Assembly (NCBI GenBank): GCA_030278955.1
Contig: JAOANR010000015.1
Coordinates: forward strand, 19,625,073 to 19,689,072
Source: Hygrophila difformis
Lineage: Eukaryota; Streptophyta; Magnoliopsida; Lamiales; Acanthaceae
Reading direction: 5' to 3'
Length of the DNA stretch: 64,000 nucleotides
This document shows, in pieces, positions 45,792 to 57,059 of the stretch (position 1 is its first letter; each line of letters opens with the position of its first letter). The notes under the pieces are model-generated. The model made no database searches, had not been told where the DNA came from, and saw nothing but the letters and a program-made list of their open reading frames with translations. Made by a program: the position numbers and the translations under genes.

Positions 45792-46090
45792 TGTGATGAA
45801 ATCTAGACTACAAGAGATTTTGTGTTCAAATATTGACATTTTGATTTCATCATAAATGATTTTTGTGCACCATTTTTGATTCTCCAAAGGTGGCTAGACT
45901 TCTCCAAAGGTGAGCATAGGCTTATCTTTGTCTATAAATATGATGTGTATTTGTATCATCAATTACAATTCAACTCTTCAATCTCTCTCATCTATAACCA
46001 ATTTCCAATTACTCAAATTCTCTCCTGACTTTGCCTATCTCTGTCCACTTTCCTACTTCATTATTTACTAGTCTTAAGCTTATATATATA
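45792..46090 (+). repeat. 3' LTR of the copia element, left part
   Basis: It matches 40450 onward to TTAAGCTTATATATATA and is then interrupted by Helitron DNA. TATAAATA at 45933-45940. The remainder of the LTR is at 52213-52298. Confidence 0.92.
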
Positions 46091-47559
46091 CTAGAACTCG
46101 TTTTGTCGCGCGCGCCACGCTGCGCGCACTCATTGAGGAAAAAACATTATGAAAATAAAAGCAAAATTAAGATAAATGATTAAGCATAGAATGTGCTTAG
46201 GTTAATTTATCATCCCATGAATCTACAGGTAAGGGTGAGTGAAGATCATGTATCAAGTAAAAGTCATATAGTTATCATAACCAACTATGCAGATAAAAGC
46301 ATTGTAAAAATATTGATAAACATATGATGCTAATGCTTACATTTTTCTCACCCTTATTAATTAGTACAATGGAAAATAGGATTCTGGGAATGACAACAAA
46401 TGTTTTTCTACTTGTTTTTAGCCGCATACGCTTTGCAAAACAACATAAGTCTATGATATGGATTGTATGAATTAGTTTGAGCTTAGTTCAACATGAAAGA
46501 AAACTATAAATTAAACTATAAAAGCAAAAATAATTCATGATTTCTAATACAAAAATAAGAAAGTAATAATGCAAAATGAAGGGAATTTATAAAATTGTTC
46601 AATCAGACAGCATTTTTTGTTGTGGGAAGAAAATCCTGGAAAATTCCACCACTCGATTTGAATGGGATAGAACGTTACCAGAATCTGGGAACCCTTTTTC
46701 GAGTGCAGAAACTTAGAGGTGGTCTGGTGTGGCATAGCTAGGACTTGATCACCTTCGAGACACAAACCGAGATACACCTATAACACACAAAAAAGGGTGC
46801 AGCCTTGAAGTAACAAACGAGTGAGCATAAATTCGACCTTAATTAAAGAGACAGGTACCTATTATTCAGACCTTGAGATAAGACTTACCTTCATGTTTGG
46901 GAAATGGGGTGCAATCTACAAGCAAAAGCACCAAATTGTGCAAAACAACTACGATTCTATGAATGAAGCAACAGATCTCAAATTTCTTCCACACTTTCTC
47001 TGAAAAAATACTCAATCAAGTGCAAGAAGGTCCCATCGACTAAAACGGTTAAAAGAAACAAACAATAAATTAAAAAGAGCACAAAAAGGGAAGGGAAAAC
47101 CAAGAAAATAGAGAGGTAAACAAGCTCAAATGTGTCGCCTTAGCAAGAATGTAAAGAAAATCAAATGAGATACTCCATTCCTGTGCACCTAAAATAAACA
47201 TCAAAGTAAACAAGCCAAGAAAGCAAGCTCAAGCAGAAAATCTGGAATGAAAATCATCAACAACCACTGAAAGAGAATAAGGGTTAAGGTAACCCACAAA
47301 AAGAATCCTCAGAATAAAGTAATACTCAGCTTCAGAAACTTTGTGAGACAGACATATAGATACACAGGAAACAGACTGCCAGGGTAAAAAGAAGTGACAG
47401 AAAAAAAATATGGATAGAATAGAACGTGAAACAAAACAAAAACAAAAATAGAAAATGAGTTCCTTACAATGTTCATATCCAGCCCCCGCTACAGAATGCA
47501 GATGATAAAAAGAGAGAGAAGGGGTTTAGAACCAAACTTCCGACACTTGAAAAAAGAAA

Positions 47560-47680
47560 TCAAAGTTGGAAGATGATGCAATTGTAGCCAAGCATGGGAA
47601 CAGAATTGGGATGATTTTGGGACCCATCATATCATCGATGTCCGAAGAAAGAAGAGCCAAGCATCTTAAAGCCCCATGAA
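47560..47680 (-). pseudogene. Captured exon resembling an importin (HEAT-repeat, importin-9 type)
   Basis: On the minus strand, a pyrimidine stretch ending GTTGTAG precedes a coding segment reading HGALRCLALLSSDIDD, then GPKIIPILFPCLATIASS. This is like a HEAT-repeat exon of importin-9/karyopherin-beta proteins as I remember them. The end near 47560 is uncertain because the frame runs into intron-like sequence. Only one exon; not a working gene. Confidence 0.5.
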
Positions 47681-47941
47681 CTACAACAGCAAAAAACATG
47701 AGTCTGAACAACATAAATTTAAACTTTAAACACTATAATAGGTAGGAAACTGACTTCCTACGAAAAAAGATTATTTATACAGAACTTAGTAAATTGTAGA
47801 TTTAGGTGAAGATAAAAGGCAAGGATCCCTTTCTTTGCCCATCACAAGCCTCAGAGGAATGAATAAATGTGCAGAATGCCAATATATTAATTATGAGACA
47901 CAAAAATGTCATCCAATTAATCCAAAACAGTAACAGCATAC

Positions 47942-48046
47942 CTGGAGCTTGCCATTGCTAGTTCCAACAGCAATATGTGTACCACGTTGTGCCCAGCCAA
48001 CAGAACATACACTATCATCAATTCCCAAGTCACACAACTTAACTTC
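47942..48046 (-). pseudogene. Captured exon of an FZR/CCS52-type WD40 protein (APC/C activator)
   Basis: A clean 105-nt, 35-codon exon on the minus strand, preceded by the acceptor TTTAAGCAG and followed by the donor CAG|GTATGC. It reads EVKLCDLGIDD, SVCSVGWAQRGTHIAVGTS, NGKLQ. This is the WD40 stretch of fizzy-related/CCS52 proteins that activate the anaphase-promoting complex. The flanking intron sequence came with it, so capture was from genomic DNA. No other FZR exon seen in the Helitron. Confidence 0.8.
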
Positions 48047-49601
48047 CTGCTTAAATATGCCATGCCAAACTTCAGCTTCATAAATTTATCAGACAATTAG
48101 ATAGGAAATTGACTGAATAAACAAAGTATTACCTTACTGCTAGAAGCATGCCGCAGATGCACGCACTAATGCTTATCAGCACTATCCGAATAGCCATAAA
48201 ATCCAAAAAAGAAAAAAATCTCTAAACTAACATACACAATCAGATTTTGATTCAAAACTCAGCAGTATAACATATAGTGAAAATGAATTCGTGACAAACC
48301 CCTCATGACATGAATTTTGGTCGCTATATGACTCAAAATTATTACAGTATTTGAACTATTACAGTATAATCAAATCAGGTTGCATTTTTTCAATGAGCGA
48401 GATGGAGTTGAGTCAACTGACAATATCTACAATTACAAAATTACTTGATTGCTATTTTTGGATCTATACAATTACTAATCCAAATACTTGATTATTATTT
48501 CTGGAACTATAGTATAATTCACAACATTCAAGGTCATTCAAATATCACACATACATATATATAAGTAATATGCAACAACAAAAGCAGGAAAACTAAAGCA
48601 GAGATGTTTGACGGCACCTGCGAAGCAGAATCACCATCGACGTTTTTGCGATGGTTGCAACTATCTGGACATTCAAAATTCAACCAATATGAATCCAAAG
48701 AAAGCAACTCAAAATCCACCATCAATTTCCAAACAAGAATTATAAATTGTAGATAGAAATTAAAATTAACCAGAAGAACACAACGAAGGTTTCGCCTTAA
48801 AATGCTTAATCCCACCTCTGCTTTTGTGAAAAGCGTGTAAACAAGCCCACCAACAGAAAAATCAAACCTGCCCCCAATTTCAAAATCACGGGGCTTTTAG
48901 AACAGCCCCTTTTCGCCTTCACCCACATTTACTTCGAAGAACGATTCAGTATCAAAGTTTCACCCCCCGACATTTGCTGTCACTTTCAGAACTAATCTCG
49001 CCCCGCCATTAACACGATGCCATCGATCCGAAACACAATTAGAAAATAAATGATTACAGAAGCGGGGAAGACAAGGGGAGGCCAATCGGAGCAGACAACC
49101 CGCAGATGATAGTGTTGCTAAGGTTTCGCCTGCCACCGAGGCGAGAGCACCGGCGAGGCGAAGAGAAGGGCTGCAAGACGAGAGCAACATGGGCGAGGCA
49201 CGGCCGAAGAAGATAGGCCAATGCAACATAAAATTGAAACCCTAAAAATCACCTGGCGGCGTCGGCGGTCCGTCGCGCGGAGCGGAAGGGCTTGATTTGG
49301 AAGAAGTGGTGCGAACGGAATTAGTGCAGGCGTGGGGATGGGCAACACTCCAGACCCGATTACTTAGAATTGTAACCGGAATTGAGAGGCCAGACGGAGG
49401 GCGATTGATGAGGAGATTGTGCGTACAATCTGAAGGGAATTGACGGCGGAAGAGAAAAGGGAACAGCTATTTACTGACTGACTGGATAGGACGAGGAAAG
49501 AGATGGTAGAAAAGTGAATTGAAAGAATGGCAGAATAGGAAAATCAGGTAGCTAGTTACTGTTTCTGGGAACAGTGGCTACCAAGTGGCATATATATTAT
49601 A
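48047..49601. other. Remainder of Helitron 1
   Basis: AT-rich, with a GC-rich block at 48955-49340 that may be captured 5' untranslated or first-exon sequence of a host gene. A short intron-bounded-looking segment lies near 48615-48660 (minus strand, ...ATIAKTSMVILLR). Neither could be named. Confidence 0.35.
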
Positions 49602-52212
49602 CTAGAACTCGTTAGTAGCGCGCACTACATTGCGCGCACTCGGTGAAGAAAAAATATTATGGAAAACTGTAATAAGACACTGAAAATTGATCTCAAAGCA
49701 AAATTAAGTTAAATTCAAATATAAAATCTGGTTATAAGTTTCAACTAGTAACTACTGCATCCGTTGAACTGAAATGTTGTGTACATGCCTGTCTGCAATC
49801 CTGAATCACACTATTGTTCTCCACATGTACAAATATTCATTCTTATTCTCAATGCAAAACAACAACAATTACAAAACTTGAGGAAAAATAGTGATAAATG
49901 TGATTGATTTAAAATCATTTACCAGTTAATTACAAACAGATGTGAATATCTAAATTTGATATACTGGTTGATTCCAAATTACAATTAAAGGGAGGCAATC
50001 CCAGGAGCAGAAAAGGGTGCCGTGATTTTCAAATTTAACATGCAAACACTGACAAGGCATGAAGGCATATAAGAAACCTAGCATTTTGACAAACACTCGC
50101 AACGCACTCACAAACCTAGCATGTTCACAAACACTCAACGAGGAATAAACACGAATAAGCACAGCGCGAGAATCAAATAATTTGAATTCAATAACTTAGT
50201 GACCGCTGACCAAACCTAATTAGTTGAGATAACAAATCCACTTAACAAGATTTAATAAAATCCCACTCCAGTAAAATTGTGCAAGAAACAAATTGAAAAA
50301 TAAGTAGTACTAACAGAACAAGCAACCAATGCCCATCATCACATGGTTATCTCCTGCGCGATTGGTTCCATTTTGTATGCTGAAACTAATATAAAAAAAA
50401 AAAAAAAAAGCTCAGAAACAACGCAATAAAGAAAATTCCAACAACCACACAAATTTGGGAGAGCAATATTTTAAGGACACCTTTGAGATATCACCAATGT
50501 GTGCTGGTAAAATGGAGTGGGAAGCACCAAATTCTTAGTTTGATATTTCAACAAAGATATTGTGGGAGTGGCTTCAAAGAGTAGTGCATTGCATTTGCAT
50601 CTATACATTCAATAATATATGAAACAATAAGAAAGAATATTGCAAGTATGTCAATTGAGAGCAAAAAAAGCATAGTTTCAAGGAGAGTGGAATAATATAC
50701 AAAATATTTAGACTTTAGAAATTTAATTGATAGGAAACCAAACCCTGCAGATCACACAGGAGCACATAACAGGAGGAAAAATAAAATACGATAACTGTAA
50801 CCGAAGGGGAAACAAAATAAATAAATAATTAATAAAAGAAAGAGGAACACAAAGAGCAGCATTTCTAGCAACAGGTATAGGAGTAATTTTAGAGAAGCAT
50901 ACCCAAGGACGATGGAATCCCAATCTCCATCGTCTCCAAGCAGTTGCCAAATCTTATTAAAAAATGGCAGAATTACATAATGAAAAGAGCAAAAACAAAT
51001 CAACCCCGATGATGAACCAAAACTGAACAAAATTAAGAAAGCTTGATTGCCTATATTTAATAGCACCACCAGAGTAAATAGCACATAATTGATCGCAAAT
51101 GAAAATCCACAAACAAGATCAATTCAACTTGAAAAAGTAGACCAAAACCCAGGCCTTTGGTAAGTACTGAAAGAGAAGTCTGTGTATAAAGAAAAACCCT
51201 CCAATGCAGAACACACTTAACTGGAAGCCTCAAAAACCTAAATCACATATCTAAGGGATATAAAAGCAAAATAATAAGCAGCAATCACCAATATAAAAAC
51301 GTTGAAGCCATAAAACAAAAGGAGGGCAATCTATCTAGGTGGTCACAATTGAACGTAGGAAGTCGACACTAAAACCAAAAACAAATGAAAAAAATACAAA
51401 TATAAACTGAAAGCGCAATCTGATAAAGTGAAGCGGTGGAGAATAATGCATAAGGAACCTGAAACTTGGTTAGGGCACAAAGAATACCTGAAACGTGAGA
51501 AAGGCGAGGCCACGGACGGGCCAGAAGGGTGAACCGCTAGAGTTACGTCCCGAAATCCCGCAAACGGGTGAACCCGGTTACCTGCAGACGAAGCAACAAC
51601 GAAGTAGAGGGAGTTAAGAGTAGAGGTTGAGGCCTATCCATTATGGGAGACGGGTTAGCACGTTGCAAAGGAGTAGCGATATGAAGTGGGTGAGACGCAT
51701 GGACACACCCGTTCAATTTCGGACGAAGGTAGCAGAGTCAAATGGGAACGCGGGCAGACGACCACGGGCTATGAGAAGTGAAGGGACGTCCATGCCGGCT
51801 CCGTGTGCCGATCGCCATCGTTGTCGTGTCGCTGCCTTCTTGCCGCCGCGCAGCCGCTCTTATTGGCGAAGGATGTCGCTGGCACCCGCTCAAATCGCGA
51901 CAAATGAGGATACAACCGTTGCTCGATTGGATGCCGACGCCACCGCCGCTCTCCGCCGCTGGGCTCTTCAAGTTGCCGGAGTTTGGAATCATTGATTTGG
52001 GCGAGAAGAAGGGTGTTTGGTAGATATGAGAAGTTGGACGGTGATGATGATAGATGATGATGAGAGAGTCAGAGAGAGATAGTCGAGTATTGGGCAGAAA
52101 AGACAAAAAAAGTAAAGGGCAGAATCGGCAGATCAAGTACATTATTACTGTTCATTGGAACAGTAACTTTGCATTGCACTTATATATATTAGATATATAT
52201 ATATATATTAGA
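49602..52212 (-). mobile_element. Helitron 2, adjacent to Helitron 1 and of the same family
   Basis: It starts (plus strand) CTAGAACTCGTTAGTAGCGC with hairpin at 49615-49640, matching the end of Helitron 1. The other end reads CATTGCACTTATATATATTAGA; a TTAGA precedes T at 52193 and again at 52212. The minus-strand 5' end is therefore TCTAATATATATA, as expected for a Helitron (TC start). No Rep/helicase. It contains an unidentified segment near 50890-50950 (minus strand, WQLLGDDGDWDSIVLG) and a GC-rich block at 51490-52010 that looks like captured gene DNA. Confidence 0.78.
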
Positions 52213-52298
52213 TATTTACGCCTACACACATATACATATAACTATTCCAATATTATCCATTACACATACTTCATCACCCATAATTAAATATCACAACA
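52213..52298 (+). repeat. 3' LTR of the copia element, right part
   Basis: TATTTACGCCTACACACATA...ATATCACAACA matches the last part of 40450-40876. Confidence 0.9.
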
Positions 52299-52355
52299 GG
52301 AGGAGGTTTATCATGGACTAGTCCACGGCAAAAAATCTAATTTAGGGCTTCTACA

Positions 52356-52552
52356 TAGGGATGGCAATGGGTCCGGGTCAGAACCGAGAACCGAGAAAGA
52401 CCCGAGCTTGGGTCGGGGGTCTTGGGTCTTACAAAAATAGACTCAGAACCGACCCGTTGTCATCCCTAAAAATGGTAATGGGTCCGGGTCAGACCCGGAA
52501 CCGAACCGAACCCGAGCCCTGGGTCGGGTCTTGGGTTCCATTGCCATCCCTA
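52356..52552. mobile_element. hAT-type MITE
   Basis: 197 bp with ends TAGGGATGGCAATGGGTCC / ATTGCCATCCCTA and a perfect 8-bp target duplication CTTCTACA (52348-52355, 52553-52560). The interior is an imperfect duplication of the GGGTCCGGGTCAGACCCG-type half. Confidence 0.93.
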
Positions 52553-52560
52553 CTTCTACA

Positions 52561-54509
52561 GCCCTTTCTTCCTCATTCACTCCACTCGCCTCTTTCTCGT
52601 TTCAATGTGCGAAAACGACATTTTCACCGCCTCCCCGACCGATGACACCTCATCCTCCCATTCCAGATGCCACCAATGCGGAGGCCGTCCTCCTCTGACG
52701 CGTCTCCGCCTTGTACTCCATCATTCTGCCTTCCATTGCCGTAGTGTGATTTGGGTATGTGAGTGTAATTACAAATTCCTTTTGTCCCTGCCCCTGAGGT
52801 CTCATTCTCATATTCGATTTTAGATTGCATATTATATTTGTATGTGAGTGTGCTATGTATGTTTTTTTTTTTTTTTTAATCATTATTCCTTGCTGCTATA
52901 ATTTAAGATTCCTGCAAGCGTGCTCCAGATTGCAGATTCGTGGAACTCTCTTGTGTGTGTGTTTCTGTTTCTGTATTTTAGTATTCTCCAAGTGATGTAT
53001 ACTGTAATTCTTATAGTACAATATTATTATGTATTATTATGTATTTTTCTTATACTTTAATTTTACATCTGTGTCCTGCTTCTGTACTTACTTTTAGTTG
53101 TTTTCATTTTCAAATAGCATTCACGGTAGGTTAGATAAGAGTTTGGTTTGATTGAAATTATTGGTGAATAGAATAGAATTTAGTTTGGTTAGCCAAATTC
53201 GTTTATTCAAATTCAAATATAATTCCCAGTAATTTTGTTAGATTGGATCACTAAAATATCTTTAACAAAATGGTGCCCCCACCGTTTTAATCTTTATTTT
53301 CAAAGCATAAACCGCCCTTCATTTCATTTATCTGTATCAATCAAATTTAGCGTAAAAAAATTAAAGTCCAAAAATTCGAATGTTGCTATCTTCTTCTCGT
53401 AACATTTTGCCCATTTCTTGTTCGATTGATGTGAATGTTTGTGCCCTTTCCTTGTTTGGGCTGCTCGAAATATGGCTTTTATGTCTATTCTTTCAGTAAT
53501 GGTATTCTCTGGAAAAGCACTGCAATTTTATATTTTTACCACCTCTTATTCCTGTATATTGAACTATTGAAAGTAATGGCGTTCGTAGGTGTTTTACTAT
53601 TGTTACAGGAATGGCTTCTTAATTTATTGTTGAAATATCATTGCCTATGCTTTTGAGGAGTTCTTCATATTTTTTGCTAATAAAGTGCTTGATTAAGTTT
53701 AAAAACTCTTATGGTGGACTGAAATTCGTCACCACCTGCTATGATGTCTTCTTTTCCCTTTCTTAACTGTCTGATTGCTTTTAAATTGTTTCTATAATTG
53801 TAGGTTTCATAAAATTTTTGGGTCCTTATATATTATTTGCTCCTTATCACTAAAAGGAAGAAGATTGGCACAATTGTGGGCATGCAATACATTCCATTGC
53901 CAAGAGTGAGATGATTCAGATATCCGATTCTCCACTAACATGTCATATACTAAGAATGAGAACAGGTCTATTTACTATCTCATTTTTAAATGTAGCACTA
54001 TAGGGTATATATGGGTTTGCTACTTTGCTTAGTGTTACACTAAATATGTTTTGTCTTAGATTTGTATCTTGAATGTTTATAACTACAATTTTAATTGGGA
54101 GTTCATTTAGTTATGGACAATGCATGTGCTACAAGTAGCTAGGTACAAGAAGCTCGGACGTGTCTTGATTTTATCATATGTACAATGCATGTTCTACACT
54201 CATTACCTCTTCTCCTTTCTCTCACTTTTAGTGTGTATTAGGTAAATTAGTTGAAAGCCGAAATAGTTTGCTTTTGACTCTGCATTCCCCAAACTATGAT
54301 TCTTTCATAAGATTCTATTTGCTTCATTCTCAATTTAGAATTTGGATTCTTTTTATGCATTGAAACTTTTGAGATCTGAGACTTGTTTTGTTCTCAATTA
54401 GTTTGGTAACTAATTCCTTTTTTTGCACAACATAATATTGCATATGTTGTGTATTTTTCTAATAAATACTTTTCTGATGTGTTTACACTTCACCTTCCTT
54501 CATGGTGCA
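52561..54509. other. Interior of the CACTA element, no gene supported
   Basis: 52561-52830 is GC-richer and contains a short frame starting at 52605 with SRCHQCGGRPP, but no homology I can defend. The rest is AT-rich and intron-like. Confidence 0.4.
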
Positions 54510-54924
54510 GACGACTAGGGCAAAGCACCGATCTTGTATGAAGTATTTAGCACGCTCACAAGCGAAAAAAAGACAAGTCTTTCGTCACTGAGCGAGCAGA
54601 GAATCTTGTGGTGAGTTATATATGTTATAACTTACATCGTGTATATGTATTGTCCAACTATGTTTCTAATATAAATTTGTTTAATTATTCGCTCCAAAAG
54701 AGATAATTTCAGATTGCATCAGTTAGCGACACATACGGGGAGATGGACCCCAATGCCGTCTATTACGCGGCTAGTGGTGGGAAGACCCACCAATGGCGCA
54801 TATATGGGAAGGGTCCTTGGCCGACGATATTGCGCTTCCAGGAACTCTAAAGTTTGCCTGCCGTCCAGCTCCGCCTTCTCCGCCACCACCGCCTGAACCT
54901 CCTTGTTTTGATTGTTTTTTCTAG
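54510..54924 (+). pseudogene. Remnant of plant CACTA-associated transposase protein (Ptta/En/Spm type)
   Basis: After a possible acceptor (GGTGCAG, near 54510), two exon-like pieces fit the C-terminal region of Ptta/En/Spm proteins. The first is APILYEVF, then after a one-base shift in an A run KDKSFVTERAENLV, ending at a GTGAGT-type donor. The second starts near 54713: MDPNAVYYAASGGKTHQWRI, YGKG, then after another one-base shift SLADDIALPG and a Pro-rich tail ending TAG at 54924. The frameshifts make it non-functional. Supports the CACTA assignment. Confidence 0.6.
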
Positions 54925-55234
54925 AACATTACACTTTTGTGACATTCACGTTGTACGTTAGTTGAAGGATATATTTTTATGTTATTTGAATGAATCATGT
55001 TAGATATTATATGGATTTGAAGCACATTTTGGTTATGTAGGAGACTAGGAGTGTTGAAGATAGAATCAATTGGTTGGATTTCTTGCGTTGTAGTTTCTTG
55101 GATTGTTGAATTTGTGTTGTTCGATTTTGATTTTGATTCAACCGCAATGTGCTTTGGAGGAGCCAAAACAGGCAGCTTTGGTGCATGCTTTTGCAATTTG
55201 ACTCTTACCGTGAACCAGTACAAGGTAAAATCGA

Positions 55235-55500
55235 AGTACGGTTCGGTTTCTGACCCACTTCAGATGACCAAACCTGCGTGGACAAGTCCAAGGCAATGTT
55301 GCCGTGGACTACCGCATGTAATAGTCCTCGGTACGTTTTTACCTCGGGCCGAAATTGAACCGGGTCCGCAACGTGTATTTACCGTGGACTATGCATCGGT
55401 ACTTCCATCGGTAAAAATGGTCCTCAGTATAATGTCCACGGTGTTTTTTTACCGTCCATCCTTTTCCTTGGACATTTTAGGAAGGACTAGTCCTCAGCAA
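55235..55500. repeat. CACTA subterminal repeat cluster
   Basis: At least eight copies in both orientations of motifs such as CCGTGGACTA, TAGTCCTCGGTA, TACCGTCCAT and GTCCACGGTG. These recur at 40160-40370. Such arrays are binding sites for CACTA TnpA-type proteins in the known family. Confidence 0.65.
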
Positions 55501-55510
55501 AATAAAATAA

Positions 55511-55669
55511 GGGTTGGGGACTTACCCTAGTGGTCAAGTCCCTTGCTCCCAACCAATAGGTTGGGGGTTCGATCCCTACCCGGCCCCCTATCCCTCCCCT
55601 TTGTCCCCCCTTTGTAATTTGTGTGGCTTGGGCTCCCACACACCTTTGCGTGTTTACCAAAAAAAAATT
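55511..55669 (+). mobile_element. tRNA-derived SINE, second family
   Basis: A-box-like TACCCTAGTGGTCAAG, B box GGGTTCGATCCC, then a C-rich segment and a poly-A end (55659-55667). About 159 bp. No clear target duplication. Different from the SINE family at 33873. Confidence 0.82.
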
Positions 55670-55768
55670 GTAATATATAAATTATTTCAGCGTTATATTG
55701 TCTATTTTTTGGTTTCTATGCCATGTATAGATGTGTTCATGTAATGCTTAAAATATATTAAGGAGCTT

Positions 55769-56714
55769 ACGGAATGTAATTGACATAATAAAGGTGAACA
55801 ATTTTATTTGTTAAATTCAATTTTTCTATTTACATTTTCCGCATTATGCCGTTGGGCGGGTAATACTTAGTACTCCCTCTATTTTGAAAATATTGCAATA
55901 TTCCTGCATTTTACGTTGTCCAATGCATAATTTTAAAGCTTAATATCTCAACCTGTGTAAAAATAAATATTATAAAAATTTGATATTCTAAAACTACGCG
56001 ATTAGACGAATCTAACAAGATCCCACTTGACTATGCTTTATCTTATATAACTATGTTAAAATTTTGAATCAAAGTTATTCAATGAATAGTAACGACCATG
56101 CAATGTTTCATCTATTGAAAAACAAAGCTCCCTCCGTTTGGAAATATATTTAACATTTGCATAGTTGTTACTATTCACTGAATAATTTTGGTTCAATTTT
56201 TAACACAGTTATACAAGGTAAAACATAGTCAAGTGAGATCTTGTTAGATTCGTCTAATCGCATAGTTTTAGAATATCAAACTTTTACACAATTTGAGATA
56301 TTAAACGTAAAAAATGTGCATTAGATAACGTGAAACGCAGGAATGTTACAATTTTTAAAAAAACGGGTATAAAATAAAACATGTAAATACACAAACATAT
56401 TGCTGTTTAGAATTATTGAAAAGTGTCTTTCACATAGAGAAATAAAGAATCCTCTTTTGAAGGAAAGAGAAAAGGTTAGAGAAAGTACATTAATCTCAAG
56501 ACTAGCATTCGCCAGCCATAAAATAACACCTATAGATTGGAAATGAACTGTTTCATTCAATAGACTCAACCAAAGAACCATAAGTCCTCATAACAAGATA
56601 TGTTAAAGCCCATATCCAGTCAAATCATTTCAAACTTAAACAAAACATCATCTTCTATTTTAACCGAGCAAGTATGAAGTAACACACAAGGCAGTGGGAG
56701 AACCAATATTCCTG
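55769..56714. repeat. Direct duplication, copy 1
   Basis: It runs from CGGAATGTAATTGACA to CAGTGGGAGAACCAATATTCC and is repeated at 57945-59712. It contains two head-to-head MITEs. No gene. Confidence 0.88.
55873..56367. mobile_element. Two Stowaway-like MITEs head to head
   Basis: 55873-56127 is the reverse and 56128-56367 the forward orientation of the element seen alone at 58045-58304. The shared interior TAACAAGATC.CACTTGACTA occurs in each. TA flanks the pair. Confidence 0.75.
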
Positions 56715-56725
56715 GATGATTTGTA

Positions 56726-57050
56726 GGTTGCAGTTGTGCCGTATTTCGGGTAATTTGGACTCTGGATGGAAATGGGGGTTCTCAACTCGATCATGCTGGA
56801 ATCGAAAGCCAGGTACTGAAGTGGATGAGATAAAGAGGATGTGGCGCCAGTTCTTGAAAATCAAAACCCCGATAAAAGTGAAGTTGTTGGCATGGAAATT
56901 GTTGCATCACGCTTTACCAGTTAGGGAGGTACTTCTCAACCGAGGATGCTTTCAGAATTCAAGCGTTCTTTGTCCTTGCTGCGAGAGGGAAGCTGAGCCG
57001 ATTGACCATCTTTTCTGCAAGTGTGAATTTGCGGGCTCAATTTGGTAAAG
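56726..57050 (+). pseudogene. LINE fragment: zinc-binding RT C-terminal domain
   Basis: Reads KTPIKVKLLAWKLLHHALPV, then CPCCEREAEPIDHLFCKCEF and AGSIW, the zf-RVT domain of plant L1 elements. Truncated at both ends with no RNase H after it. Directly followed by LTR-like sequence. Confidence 0.8.
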
Positions 57051-57059
57051 AGGATATTA

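Larger units (their letters stand above)
46091..49601 (-). mobile_element. Helitron 1 (non-autonomous, carries gene fragments)
   Basis: Read on the minus strand, the element ends in a GC-rich hairpin (GCGCGC...GCGCGC, 46107-46128) followed by CTAG and then the host T, the canonical Helitron 3' end. Its minus-strand 5' end resembles that of Helitron 2. It carries no Rep/helicase gene, but has captured exons at 47942-48046 and about 47560-47680. The insertion point is a TA step in the copia LTR, without target duplication. Confidence 0.82.
40450..52298 (+). mobile_element. Degenerate Ty1/copia element with Helitrons in its 3' LTR
   Basis: 5' LTR 40450-40876, gag, protease, integrase, RT and RNase H frames with several stops, polypurine tract TCAAGGGGGAG, then the 3' LTR 45792-46090 continuing at 52213-52298. 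Flanks AGAGG and GGAGG match at 4 of 5 bases. Confidence 0.9.
40146..55505. mobile_element. Decayed CACTA (En/Spm) DNA transposon, heavily interrupted
   Basis: The left end reads CATTCTACAAGAAAG then TTGGCTTTTACCGAGG, close to the usual CACTACAAGAAA terminus. Subterminal repeats of the TTTACCGAGGAC / ACCGTGGACTA / TAGTCCTCGGTA type are clustered at 40160-40370 and again, in inverted sense, at 52312-52330 and 55235-55500. A transposase-family remnant is at 54510-54924. The right terminal repeat was not found. Copia, Helitron, MITE and possibly SINE insertions occupy most of its length. Confidence 0.65.

Noticed and set aside
50391..50409. Poly-A run as a retroposon tail
   Set aside because: No target duplication or retroposon body next to it; treated as a simple repeat inside Helitron 2.
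51627..52142. Overlapping ORFs of 122 and 134 residues in Helitron 2
   Set aside because: Both strands are open because of GC-rich content; no recognisable domain. Kept only as possible captured DNA.
52605..52823. 72-residue ORF with CHQC motif
   Set aside because: A single short Cys cluster, no second half of a zinc domain and no neighbours to support it.
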